64,000 nt of DNA from Ancrocorticia sp047602305 (lineage in GTDB: Bacteria; Actinomycetota; Actinomycetes; Actinomycetales; Actinomycetaceae), in contig JASGHO010000001.1 in assembly GCA_047602305.1 (NCBI GenBank), forward strand, positions 2,418,001 to 2,482,000, written 5' to 3'. Of this stretch, positions 43,266-50,866 are shown one piece after another (the stretch's first letter is position 1; each line of letters starts with the position of its first letter). Under the pieces are notes generated by a model that was not told where the DNA came from, searched no databases, and worked only from the letters and a program-made list of their open reading frames with translations. The position numbers and the translations under genes were made by a program.

Positions 43266-44368
43266 CGCATAACATGAGCATTTTGCAACGTGGTGAGGGG
43301 TCCATCGCCTCCGATACCTATCTCCCCGCGTCCGCGAACACCGTGCTGTGGGGCCGATTGCCTTGCCGCACGGACGCCCCGGTGCTGACGATCGCGCCGG
43401 GCACTTCGGTGACGATCGATACGGTCAGCCACGAGGGCATCCTGGAGGAGCACGGGAAGGATCCGCTGGCCTACTTCACCGGTCACGGAGTGCCCGCTGA
43501 CTCGGTGCTGACGGACGCAATGGAGATCGCTGCCGAGCTCCCGCACGACTCGGTCACGGACGGCCCGCACGTTGTCACCGGCCCGATCTTCGTGGAAGGC
43601 GCCGAACCCGGTGATTTGCTACGAATCACGGTGGAAAATCTGCTGCCCCGCGTGCCCTACGGCGTCATCTCGAACCGGCACGGTAAAGGCGCGTTGGTTG
43701 GTGAACTGCCCCGCAGCGAGGGCAATGTCAGCGTCTTTTGCCCGGTGGAGACGCGCGAGGCGGGCCTAGTCGGGGTGCTTCCGACGCATGAAGGCGGCCC
43801 CCGACTCATCGAATTCCCGCTGGCCCCATTCCTCGGCACGATGGGGGTCGCCGTCGATTCCGATGAGCGCCCACACTCGGTCCCGCCCGGCGCCCACGGC
43901 GGCAACATCGATATCAAACTGCTGGTCGAAGGGGCAGTGCTCTACCTCCCCGTCCAGGTTCCCGGCGCGCTCGCATACGTGGGCGACCCGCATTTTGCGC
44001 AGGGCGACGGCGAAGTGGCCCTCACCGCCCTCGAAGCCTCGCTTCGTGCCACCCTACGTTTCGACGTGGTGCCCCATGACGAGGCGATTGCCTCGTTCGG
44101 TGAGGTGAACGGGCCGCTCGTTCGGGCTGGTGGCTATCTTGTGCCCACCGGTCTCGATCCCGATCTGGGCGAGGCGATGCGTGCCTGCGTGCGTTCGGCC
44201 CTCTCCCTTATTCAAGCGCGTTGGGGTGTGGACGAGCATATTGCCTACGCCTACCTCAGTGCGGCGACTGATTTCAACATCTCGCAGGTGGTCGACATCG
44301 TATGCGGAGTACACGCGTGCATCCGCGAGTCTGATTTCAAGGCGGTGCCCCATGACGAACATTCCTGA
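43262..44368 (+). CDS. Acetamidase/formamidase family protein
   Basis: 368 residues, FmdA/AmdA fold. Motifs: DTVSHEGILEEHGKDPLAYF, VTGPIFVEGAEPGDLLRITV, PPGAHGGNIDIKLLVEGAVL, LPVQVPGALAYVGDPHFAQG and DGEVALTALEAS. Known members hydrolyse formamide, acetamide or similar small amides. GTG start in a GTGA overlap with allB. In a urate pathway it may act on an amide produced late in the route; the true substrate is not evident. Confidence 0.87.
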   Translation: MTHNMSILQRGEGSIASDTYLPASANTVLWGRLPCRTDAPVLTIAPGTSVTIDTVSHEGILEEHGKDPLAYFTGHGVPADSVLTDAMEIAAELPHDSVTDGPHVVTGPIFVEGAEPGDLLRITVENLLPRVPYGVISNRHGKGALVGELPRSEGNVSVFCPVETREAGLVGVLPTHEGGPRLIEFPLAPFLGTMGVAVDSDERPHSVPPGAHGGNIDIKLLVEGAVLYLPVQVPGALAYVGDPHFAQGDGEVALTALEASLRATLRFDVVPHDEAIASFGEVNGPLVRAGGYLVPTGLDPDLGEAMRACVRSALSLIQARWGVDEHIAYAYLSAATDFNISQVVDIVCGVHACIRESDFKAVPHDEHS

Positions 44369-46091
44369 TTCCCAGCGCAGCTCCCAGCTCGCTGAGTGTT
44401 CCCTCCCTGACGGCTCGAGTACGCGACTCGGATTCACGGCGGAAGACGCCGTCGTCGCCCCACATATCTCCGAATCCCAGCCCGGTGACGCGAGCGCCCG
44501 GCGCGACGTGTGGGGCTCCTCGGAGGTTCCCGACGCGCTGCTGGCCGCCTTCTGGGAGTACGAGCAGGCGATTATGGACGACGATCTCGACGTACTGGAT
44601 GACTTCTTCGCCGATACTCCCACCACGATGCGCGGCGATGCGTCGGGGTTACTTGTGGGGCACGAGGCGATTTCGGCGTTCCGCAGTGTGCGCGGAGGAG
44701 TTCCCTCGCGCACAATCGAACGCATCGAGTACCGCCCACTTTCCGACGAGGCCGCGCTCCTGGTATCGATTTCGCGATACGCCTCGGGTGGTACCGGCCT
44801 CCAAACCCAGCTTTGGCAGCGGATTGATGGCCGCTGGCTGATCACTGCCGCGCATGTGACGCCGCGGGCGCAGTCTCTCGATCGTTCCGTGTGGCGCAAT
44901 GTGGGTGACCCGTTCTGGCATCCGCATGGTGATGGCCCGCTCAGTGGCCTCACCGTGGCGGTCAAGGATCTTTTTGCGATTCAGGGGCGGCGGATTGGCG
45001 CGGGTAACCCTACCTATCTGAGCGAGGCGAAACCGGAGGCGACAACGGCCCCGGCCGTCGCGGATCTTCTCAACGGTGGTGCCTCGCTGCGCGGTATTGC
45101 CCGCACGGACGAGTTCGCCTACTCGATCGCCGGGGATAATCCGCACTACGGCACTCCGCCGAACGGTGCGGTGCCAGGTGCGTTGCCGGGCGGCTCCTCG
45201 AACGGTCCCGCGTCCGCCGTCGCCACAGGGCAGGCGGAAGTTGGGTTGGCCACGGATACTGCCGGTTCGATCCGGGTTCCGGCCTCCTACCAGGGGCTTT
45301 GGGGCCTGCGCACCACGCACGGCCTGGTGCCGCGGCAGGGTTTGCTGCCGCTCTCGCAGTCCTTTGACACCATCGGGTGGCTTACCCGGGACTCGGCCAC
45401 GCTGCAACGTGTCGCCGACTGGTGCCTCGGCTACGAGGGTTCCGAGTCCACCGAGAGCGTCTATGGCCAGTCGAATGACGACCTGCCGTGGCGTTTCCTG
45501 GTGGTGGCGGAGGCGCTCGACGTCGTCGAACCTGATACCCGGGTGGCTTTCGGGGAGTTGCTCGTGCGCCTTGCGGAGTCCCCGAACGCCCCCGAAATTG
45601 ACACCGTGAGTATCGGTGCGTTGGAGGACTACTACGAGGCGTTCCGGGTGGTGCAGGGCGTGGAGGCCTGGCGAAACAATGGCGAGTGGCTGCGCGAGCA
45701 TCCAGGTGCCACCGGGCCCGCCGTGGCCGAGCGGTTCCTTGCCGCGGCTGCGATCACGCCCGAGAAGGAGAGCGCGGCCCGCGCCACGCTTACTGGGCTG
45801 CGGGCGCGGCTGAGAGAAGTCTCTCGCGATGCCATCCTTCTCATGCCCACGGTTCCCGGCCCGGCGCCGATGCGCACGCGTTCCGGCGAGCACGTCTCGG
45901 CGGTGCGGGCGGCCACGTTGCGCATGACCACTCCCGCGGCGATCGGCGGTTTGCCCTCACTTTCGGCGCCCTTGCTGACGGTGGATTCGTTGCTCGGCCC
46001 GGCGCCCGTGGGGGTGGCTCTGATCTCCAGCGAAGGCACCGACATCGCTTTGGTGCGCGCCGCCCGCCGCTTGGAACAAGCGCTGACGTGA
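44352..46091 (+). CDS. AtzH/HpxZ-like domain fused to amidase (AtzE/HpxY-like)
   Basis: 579 residues from the ATG at 44352 (AAGGCGG upstream), overlapping the previous gene by 17 bp. Residues ~50-175 are an NTF2-like DUF3225/AtzH module: VPDALLAAFWEYEQAIMDDD, LDVLDDFFAD, LQTQLWQRIDGRWLITAAHV. Residues ~195-579 are an amidase-signature enzyme: VAVKDLFAIQG (catalytic Lys), GALPGGSSNGPASAVATGQA (cis-Ser) and ATDTAGSIRVPASYQGLWG (nucleophile Ser). In gammaproteobacteria hpxY and hpxZ are separate genes of the purine/oxalurate route; here they are one protein. An oxalurate- or ureido-acid amidohydrolase role is inferred. Confidence 0.85.
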   Translation: MTNIPDSQRSSQLAECSLPDGSSTRLGFTAEDAVVAPHISESQPGDASARRDVWGSSEVPDALLAAFWEYEQAIMDDDLDVLDDFFADTPTTMRGDASGLLVGHEAISAFRSVRGGVPSRTIERIEYRPLSDEAALLVSISRYASGGTGLQTQLWQRIDGRWLITAAHVTPRAQSLDRSVWRNVGDPFWHPHGDGPLSGLTVAVKDLFAIQGRRIGAGNPTYLSEAKPEATTAPAVADLLNGGASLRGIARTDEFAYSIAGDNPHYGTPPNGAVPGALPGGSSNGPASAVATGQAEVGLATDTAGSIRVPASYQGLWGLRTTHGLVPRQGLLPLSQSFDTIGWLTRDSATLQRVADWCLGYEGSESTESVYGQSNDDLPWRFLVVAEALDVVEPDTRVAFGELLVRLAESPNAPEIDTVSIGALEDYYEAFRVVQGVEAWRNNGEWLREHPGATGPAVAERFLAAAAITPEKESAARATLTGLRARLREVSRDAILLMPTVPGPAPMRTRSGEHVSAVRAATLRMTTPAAIGGLPSLSAPLLTVDSLLGPAPVGVALISSEGTDIALVRAARRLEQALT

Positions 46092-46115
46092 GAATCTTAT
46101 GGCTCGCCCCTCAAC

Positions 46116-46129
46116 TTGCAGGCCTGCAA
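46116..46129. promoter_or_regulatory. Palindrome TTGCAGGCCTGCAA
   Basis: Perfect 14 bp palindrome 25 bases after the amidase stop, in the 221 bp gap before pucG; the same gap carries two AACATAGCC repeats. Possible operator, unproven. Confidence 0.3.
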
Positions 46130-46312
46130 ACTTGCCGGTCCTCAACTTGCCAGCCTGCGAGCCGATAAACTCGCGAACCTACGCGAATTCTCACGTACCC
46201 GTGAGCCCGCACGAGTTTGCTGAACATAGCCAATTAGATGAATACTGCCGAACCAGACAAACACAGCCCGACCCCACCAGACGAACATAGCCCATCCAGA
46301 GAGGAACCGGAC

Positions 46313-47536
46313 ATGACACTTCCCGGCCCCATTGATCCGCCGCACCGCCTACTCATGGGCCCCGGCCCGATCTCGGCTTACCCGAGCGTGCTGAGTGCGA
46401 TGTCCGCCCAGCTTGTGGGCCAGTATGACCCGTTTATGACGAAGATGATGGCGCAGACCCAGGAGTTGTATCGGGGAGTTTGGTCGACGACGAACGAGGC
46501 CACACTTCTTATCGACGGCACCTCGCGCGCTGGTATCGAGGCCGCGCTCGTGTCCCTGCTGCGTCCCGGCGACCGGGTACTGGTGCCGATTTTCGGGCGC
46601 TTCGGCCATCTGCTGGCGGAGATTGCCGAGCGCGCCATGGCCGAGGTGCACACCATCGAGGTGGAGTGGGGCCAGGTGTTCCCGGTCTCCGCCATCGAAG
46701 AGGCGATTATTCGGGTGAAGCCGACGCTGCTCGCGCTGGTCCAGGGCGACACCTCCACCACGATGAACCAGCCGCTCGACGAGGTGGGCGAGGTGTGCCG
46801 CAAGCACGGCGTGCTGTTCTACACCGACGCCACCGCCTCCCTCGGCGGCAACGAGTTCGAGGCCGACGAGTGGGGCCTCGACGCCGCCACCGCCGGCCTG
46901 CAGAAGTGTCTCGGCGGCCCCTCCGGCTCCTCCCCGATCACCCTGTCAGAGCGCGCGGTCGAGGTGATTCGTTCCCGTGGCCGCGTTGAGGCGGGTATCC
47001 GCGAGGACGACGACGAATCGGCGCAGGACTTCATTCGCTCCAACTACTTCGACCTCGGCATGATCCTCGATTATTGGGGCCCGCGCCGCCTCAACCATCA
47101 CACCGAGGCCACCTCGATGCTGTACGCGGCGCGCGAGTGCGCCCGGGTGCTGCTGGACGAGGGCCGCGACGCCGTGATCGAAAGGCATCGCCTGGCTGGA
47201 GCTGCAATGTTGGCGGGTGTGCAGGCGCTCGGGCTCGAAGTGTTTGGCGATATCGCGCACAAGATGAACAACGTTGTTGCCGTGGAGATCCCCGGCGGCG
47301 TGCCCGGCGATGCCGCGCGCGCCGCGTTGCTCGAGGACTTCGGCATTGAAATCGGCACCTCGTTTGGCCCTCTGCACGGCCGTGTGTGGCGTATCGGCAC
47401 CATGGGCTACAACGCGCGCCAGGACGCGGTGCTCACCACCCTTGCCTCGCTCGAATCGGTACTGCGACGCTTTGGCGTTGTGGTGCCCAACGGGGGTGGC
47501 GTCGAAGCGGCCGCTGACATCTTCCGGGGGCATTAA
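46313..47536 (+). CDS. pucG: Ureidoglycine-glyoxylate aminotransferase (alanine-glyoxylate aminotransferase family)
   Basis: 407 residues from the ATG at 46313 (GAGGAACC upstream). A class V PLP enzyme: LLMGPGPISAYPSVLSAMSA, GTSRAGIEAALVSLL, FYTDATASLGGNEFE and the PLP lysine in AGLQKCLGGPSGSSP. The family member PucG transfers the amino group of S-ureidoglycine to glyoxylate, giving oxalurate and glycine. Position between the amidase and allC supports PucG over a general AGAT. Confidence 0.9.
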   Translation: MTLPGPIDPPHRLLMGPGPISAYPSVLSAMSAQLVGQYDPFMTKMMAQTQELYRGVWSTTNEATLLIDGTSRAGIEAALVSLLRPGDRVLVPIFGRFGHLLAEIAERAMAEVHTIEVEWGQVFPVSAIEEAIIRVKPTLLALVQGDTSTTMNQPLDEVGEVCRKHGVLFYTDATASLGGNEFEADEWGLDAATAGLQKCLGGPSGSSPITLSERAVEVIRSRGRVEAGIREDDDESAQDFIRSNYFDLGMILDYWGPRRLNHHTEATSMLYAARECARVLLDEGRDAVIERHRLAGAAMLAGVQALGLEVFGDIAHKMNNVVAVEIPGGVPGDAARAALLEDFGIEIGTSFGPLHGRVWRIGTMGYNARQDAVLTTLASLESVLRRFGVVVPNGGGVEAAADIFRGH

Positions 47537-47538
47537 GC

Positions 47539-48837
47539 ATGAGCCCTCGGCTTGTCGGCGTTGGCCCGGACAGGTTCCTCACCGCGGCGCGCCGGGTCAT
47601 GGCGCGCTGCGATGAGTTGGCGCGCGTCACCGCCACTCCTGGTGAGGGCATCGAACGCGTCTACCTGTCGCCCGAGCACGCTCGGGTGAACCGGCTTGCC
47701 GCCCAGTGGATGCGCGAGATCGGCATGACCGCGCACCAGGATGCCGCGGGTAACCAGGTGGGGCGGATGGCGCCCGCCGACGGCGACCCGGACGCCCCCG
47801 CCCTTCTCCTCGGCTCCCACCTGGATACGGTGTTGGATGCCGGGCGCTTCGACGGTATCGCCGGAGTGCTCATGGCATTGGAGGTGGTGCGGCTCTTGCG
47901 CGCGCCCGGGGACGGCCCGGTGCGCACCGAGCTTCCCTTTGCGTTGGAGGTCATCGCATTCTCCGACGAGGAGGGCACGCGCTTCGGCAAGGCGCTGCTG
48001 GGTTCGGCCGCTGCGGCTGGCGCTTGGCGCGACGAGTGGTGGTCTCTCACCGACCATACCGGCGTGACACTGCGAGAGGCCTACCTCGATTTCGGCCTCG
48101 ACCCCGCGCGCGTGGGCGAGGCCGCGTACCACCCCGGCAACCTCGTCGGATACCTGGAGGCCCACATTGAACAGGGCCCGGAGCTCGACGAACGCGGAGA
48201 ATCGCTGGCCGTGGTGTCCTCCATCGCCAGTGCCAAGCGCTTCCAGATCACCGTGGAAGGTGAGGCCCGCCATGCGGGCGGCACCCCCTACGACATCCGC
48301 CGCGACGCCCTGCTCGGCGCCAGCGAGGCGGCGCTCGCGGTGGAGCGCATCTGCCGCGCGGAGCACCACATCATTGGCACCGTTGGTCAGTTGGAGACCT
48401 ACCCGGGCGCGGTCAACGTGGTTCCGGGTGAGGCCCGGCTCAGCCTTGACCTGCGCGGCGAGTTCGACGAGTCCCGCGACAAGGTGTGGAGCGCGATCTC
48501 TCGCGAATTCGATGCCATCATGGGAAGGCGCCGCTTGCGCTGGCGCGCCCGAGAAATCCACAGTGCCCCCGCGGTCTTCTGCGCTCCACTGTTCCAGGAC
48601 GTGGTGCGTGAAGGTATCCTCAGCACGCTGCCCGGCACGGGCGATCCGGCCACCATCTTCAGCCGTGCCGGCCACGATGGCATGGCAATGGCCGAGGTGA
48701 CGGACGTGGGTATGCTCTTCATGCGCAACCCAGGCGGGATCAGCCACCACCCGGACGAGTTTGTCTCGGTGGGCGACGTCGCCGTCGGCATCCAAGCCCT
48801 CACCGAGGCGATTCTGCACCTCGCCGCCGAGAAGTAG
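47539..48837 (+). CDS. allC: Allantoate amidohydrolase
   Basis: 432 residues of the M20/hydantoinase-carbamoylase group. Metal and substrate motifs: LLLGSHLDTVLDAGRFDGIA, IAFSDEEGTRFGKALLGSAA, HIEQGPELDERGESLAVV, GEARHAGGTPYDIRRDAL and SRAGHDGMAMAEV. Hydrolyses allantoate to S-ureidoglycine, CO2 and ammonia, feeding PucG. It starts two bases after the pucG stop. Confidence 0.93.
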   Translation: MSPRLVGVGPDRFLTAARRVMARCDELARVTATPGEGIERVYLSPEHARVNRLAAQWMREIGMTAHQDAAGNQVGRMAPADGDPDAPALLLGSHLDTVLDAGRFDGIAGVLMALEVVRLLRAPGDGPVRTELPFALEVIAFSDEEGTRFGKALLGSAAAAGAWRDEWWSLTDHTGVTLREAYLDFGLDPARVGEAAYHPGNLVGYLEAHIEQGPELDERGESLAVVSSIASAKRFQITVEGEARHAGGTPYDIRRDALLGASEAALAVERICRAEHHIIGTVGQLETYPGAVNVVPGEARLSLDLRGEFDESRDKVWSAISREFDAIMGRRRLRWRAREIHSAPAVFCAPLFQDVVREGILSTLPGTGDPATIFSRAGHDGMAMAEVTDVGMLFMRNPGGISHHPDEFVSVGDVAVGIQALTEAILHLAAEK

Positions 48838-49210
48838 GTAGCCCGTTCTCCACCGATTTTCGGACTTTGAGTGCATTTGATGGCGTATATGTGACCGCTA
48901 TTGGTATATCGCATTACCCGTCACGTATACGCCATCAAATGTTCGGGATCTCTGGACCCTAAAAAATCGGGATCTCTGGGCCCCAAAAAAGAGGACCCCG
49001 CCGAGAAACGAGCTGTGCGGCGCTGACGCGCAACTAGCTCCTCGACGAGACCCTCGGTCGTGAAATTTGCTTACGAGGCTGCGCCAGTAGCCCAGCGGCC
49101 AGTGCCCAGTAGCCCAGCGCGGCTCCAGGAACCGGGCCACCGCGCTGCTACGCAGCGGCCAGTGCCCAGTAGCCCAGCGGCCACTAGAACCCACCGGCGC
49201 AACCCCACGA
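48838..49210. other. Gene-free region with palindrome and direct repeats
   Basis: 373 bp between convergent allC and hpxO: a 22 bp-arm palindrome (48874-48941), two adjacent 24 bp repeats (48943-48966, 48967-48990) and two identical 26 bp repeats (49094-49119, 49154-49179). Confidence 0.7.
48874..48941. terminator. Long palindrome / probable bidirectional terminator
   Basis: Arms of 22 bp beginning CATTTGATGGCGTATATGTG (48874-) and ending in its complement at 48941, one mismatch, 24-base loop. Lies 37 bp past allC and before the 3' end of hpxO. Confidence 0.6.
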
Positions 49211-50401
49211 TTACACCAGGATTCCGCCACCCAGGTTGATGGGGCTGCCTTCGATGTTGCCAACGATGCCCTTGATGATCCCGGTACCGTCGGTGCCCCA
49301 CAGGCTCTTGTACCAGGCGGCGAGGGCGGCCTCGTCGTAGCCGTGGGTTTCCTCGCCGCGCTTGCGGGCGCGCAGTACCAGGTCACCGGCGCGCTCGGCG
49401 CGGATCTTCTGGTAGCGCAGCAGGGTGTCTTCCACGCTGACGGTGTTGGCAGCCACGGCGATGGCCAGCGCGAACGCGTCCTCCAGGGCGGAGCAGGCGC
49501 CCTGGCCGATGTCCGGGGAGGTGTTGTGCGCGGCGTCGCCGAGAATCGCGACGCGCCCCTTCACCCAGGTGTCGAACGGGGTGATGTCCCAAATCTCCAC
49601 CCTATTCAAAGAAACCTCGGGGTCAATTGCCCCGATGAGGGCCTGTACGCCCGGCGCCCATCCGGCAAACGCTTCTTCAAGCGGCGCCTTGCCTTCGCTG
49701 CGGTCGTAGGGCAGGCCGGAGGGCTGCACCACATCGAACCAGAAGTAGAAGCGATCGCCCGCCACCGGCATGACGCAGGCGCGTTTGCCTTCGGCGACGT
49801 AGCTGGTCCACTGGTTCTGTGGGCCGATGGCTTCGTCCACGGGGATGAGGCCGTTGAAGTTGGTGTATCCGGAGTATTCGCGCTCGATGGGCGGTGCGCC
49901 TTCGGGGGTGACGTACTCGCGGGTGATGGAGCGGGCGCCGTCGGCTCCGATGAGCATGTCGGCGGTGGCGGTGGAGCCGTCCGCGAAGGTGGCGGTGACG
50001 ATCTCGCCGTCGTCCTCAATACCCACCATCCGCATGCCGAGGTGGACCTTGTCCAAACCGAAGCGCTCCATGAGCAGGGCCTGGAGGTCGGCGCGCGCTA
50101 CCGGGTAGGGCTTCTGCCCGGTCTGTGCCGTCACGGGTTCCAGCGAGAACTGGCACATTGTTTCGCCTGTCAGACCATCGACGTACGCCATGTCGTCCAT
50201 GGAGCCACCCAGGGCCTTCACCTCGTCGGCCAGTCCGAGCCAGTTGAGTACCTTCACGCCGTTGGACCACAGCGACAGGGCTGCGCCAACTGGCTTGTTC
50301 TCTTGCATCTGGTCGTAGATGACGACCTCGTGTCCCAGCTTCTGGAGCGCGATTCCCGCGCTTGTGCCGCCAATTCCGGCACCGACGATGATGATCTTCA
50401 T
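49211..50401 (-). CDS. hpxO: FAD-dependent urate hydroxylase (HpxO)
   Basis: 396 residues, group A flavoprotein monooxygenase. N-terminal FAD motif KIIIVGAGIGGTSAGIALQK, the DG motif ADMLIGADGARSITR, the GD motif VAILGDAAHNTSPDIGQGAC. The segment YVAEGKRACVMPVAGDRFYFWFD matches HpxO, where an Arg in this region binds urate (split here: YVAEGKRACVMPVAGDRF). It hydroxylates urate to HIU with NADH and O2, replacing the cofactor-free uricase. It is the missing first step for uraH and uraD in this cluster. Confidence 0.9.
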   Translation of the reverse strand: MKIIIVGAGIGGTSAGIALQKLGHEVVIYDQMQENKPVGAALSLWSNGVKVLNWLGLADEVKALGGSMDDMAYVDGLTGETMCQFSLEPVTAQTGQKPYPVARADLQALLMERFGLDKVHLGMRMVGIEDDGEIVTATFADGSTATADMLIGADGARSITREYVTPEGAPPIEREYSGYTNFNGLIPVDEAIGPQNQWTSYVAEGKRACVMPVAGDRFYFWFDVVQPSGLPYDRSEGKAPLEEAFAGWAPGVQALIGAIDPEVSLNRVEIWDITPFDTWVKGRVAILGDAAHNTSPDIGQGACSALEDAFALAIAVAANTVSVEDTLLRYQKIRAERAGDLVLRARKRGEETHGYDEAALAAWYKSLWGTDGTGIIKGIVGNIEGSPINLGGGILV

Positions 50402-50866
50402 GTGCTACCTGCTCTCCGACTTTCGTCCTATGCGAGTTATCGTGAAGCTATCAACGAAATGTGGCGGGGCGGTTGCCCTTCAGTTTCGTCCCCGTTTCGC
50501 TTGCGACGGCAACGTTTCCGGGTTGTTTAGGGCCAGCTGTTGGGCGCGCTTCTGTGATTTATTCGACGACGGCGGATTCGCGCCCGGATTCTGCTTGCCG
50601 CCACCGGTGGGGTTACCGGAACCGTTGGATCCGCCGGTGGGGCGGAAAAGACGGGAGGCGTGGGGACAGTGGGCGGCCGCGCCGTCGTCGTTCATGTAAT
50701 TAGCTCAGGGCCCAGATGTCCTCAATATCGAACGGCAGCAGGCATCCAAGAACGAACAGGTTAGTACATACATATCGTAAAAAAATCATACAAATGTACT
50801 AACTAAGTTGTGAAAATTTGGGTTATTGTATTTTCATAAACTCGTTCTACGATAATTGAGGACCTT
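50402..50866. other. Gene-free region upstream of the giant repeat protein
   Basis: 465 bp. Contains an inverted pair of the 11-mer motif (CGACGACGGCG 50564, CGCCGTCGTCG 50680) flanking a GC-rich segment whose minus strand could be a remnant of a Gly/Asn/Pro-rich coding tail, and then an AT-rich promoter region (50760-50866). Confidence 0.55.
50826..50853 (+). promoter_or_regulatory. Putative promoter of the repeat protein
   Basis: TTGTAT (50826-50831), 16 bp spacer, TACGAT (50848-50853), then GAGGACC and the ATG at 50867. Confidence 0.35.

Noticed and set aside
44130..44351. Upstream extension of the amidase frame
   Set aside because: It overlaps the conserved end of the acetamidase gene; the ATG at 44352 has a plausible RBS and matches the AtzH domain start.
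48967..49200. Remnant of an insertion sequence
   Set aside because: Short direct repeats only; no transposase fragment and no terminal inverted repeats were found.
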